This document shows, in pieces, positions 6,897 to 7,129 of a stretch of DNA of 7,129 nucleotides. Each line of letters starts with the position of its first letter. Position 1 is the first letter of the stretch. A program made the position numbers and the translations under genes. This DNA comes from Sulfurimonas sp. Its GTDB lineage: Bacteria; Campylobacterota; Campylobacteria; Campylobacterales; Sulfurimonadaceae. Below the pieces are notes generated by a model. The model saw only the letters and a list, made by a program, of their open reading frames with translations, searched no databases and had not been told where the DNA came from. The stretch spans positions 240,494 through 247,622 of the forward strand of contig NVXO02000004.1 in NCBI GenBank assembly GCA_002733945.2. Reading direction: 5' to 3'.

Positions 6897-7129
6897 ATGT
6901 CTATACTAGTAAATAAAGATACAAAAGTAATCGTTCAAGGTTTCACAGGAAAAGAGGGTTCTTTTCATGCTGAGCAATGTTTAGCATATGGAACACAAAT
7001 TGTTGGTGGTGTTACACCAAACAAGGGTGGTCAAGAGCACTTAGGTAAACCTGTATTTAATACAGTTGCAGATGCTGTAAGTACTACTGGTGCTACTGTT
7101 TCTATGATTTTTGTTCCACCTGCATTTGT
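6897..7129 (+). CDS. sucD: Succinate-CoA ligase subunit alpha, 3'-truncated by window edge
   Basis: SucD binds CoA and carries the active-site histidine that is phosphorylated during the succinyl-CoA synthetase cycle. Only the first 77 codons are inside the window, so that histidine and the phosphate-binding loop are not visible. What is seen is the N-terminal CoA-binding Rossmann domain: [18 protein letters not shown], with the GFTGKEG loop at 15-21, GGVTPNKGG (37-45) with the CoA-contacting Lys43, and the segment [10 protein letters not shown] followed by the FVPPAF strand. It aligns almost position for position with the E. coli alpha subunit as I recall it. The start ATG lies four bases after the sucC stop; the AGGA at 6883-6886, inside the last sucC codons, is the likely ribosome binding site with a ten-base spacer. 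The two subunits are evidently translated from one message. The gene is intact as far as it goes. Confidence 0.95.
   Translation, partial: MSILVNKDTKVIVQGFTGKEGSFHAEQCLAYGTQIVGGVTPNKGGQEHLGKPVFNTVADAVSTTGATVSMIFVPPAF

Noticed and set aside
1..7129. An undescribed defence, mobile or biosynthetic system
   Set aside because: All coding capacity is taken by conserved housekeeping genes in one orientation, with no transposase, integrase, toxin or unknown ORF in the gaps.

Overview
The window comes from an AT-rich bacterium and carries a one-directional (+ strand) block of central-carbon genes: the 3' end of mltG, then icd, mdh, fumC, sucC and the 5' end of sucD. Every gene is recognisable, and the key residues checked in each enzyme are intact. 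The order icd-mdh-(fumC)-sucC-sucD, with a monomeric isocitrate dehydrogenase, an LDH-type malate dehydrogenase and a class II fumarase, recalls the Campylobacterota (Epsilonproteobacteria), in particular Sulfurimonas-like chemolithoautotrophs that use the reductive TCA cycle. That placement is inference from gene order and protein flavour; no ribosomal RNA is present to confirm it.

Layout. Positions 1-771 hold the C-terminal part of an endolytic murein transglycosylase (MltG/YceG family), open at the left edge. Positions 772-890 are a short gap with a possible -10 element, a 19-nt imperfect palindrome and a good Shine-Dalgarno before icd (891-3065). Positions 3066-3304 are the longest non-coding stretch. 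It has an intrinsic terminator after icd, an upstream copy of one terminator arm that could form a competing hairpin, and then helically spaced ATAC repeats and an inverted repeat just ahead of mdh. mdh (3305-4261) and fumC (4265-5656) are almost contiguous, with the fumC ribosome binding site inside the last mdh codons. A 63-base gap with a small hairpin leads to sucC (5720-6892), and sucD begins 4 bases after the sucC stop and runs off the right edge.

How the genes work together. Mdh reduces oxaloacetate to malate, FumC dehydrates malate to fumarate, SucCD converts succinate to succinyl-CoA, and Icd interconverts 2-oxoglutarate and isocitrate. Run in that direction they are four steps of the reductive TCA cycle; run the other way they serve the oxidative cycle. 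Fumarate reductase, 2-oxoglutarate:ferredoxin oxidoreductase and ATP-citrate lyase are not in the window. The DNA seen here therefore cannot by itself prove direction or autotrophy.

Novelty. I see no new defence, mobile or otherwise undescribed system. The points worth a second look are regulatory: the two intergenic regions flanking icd. No tRNA, rRNA, insertion sequence or CRISPR array is apparent.
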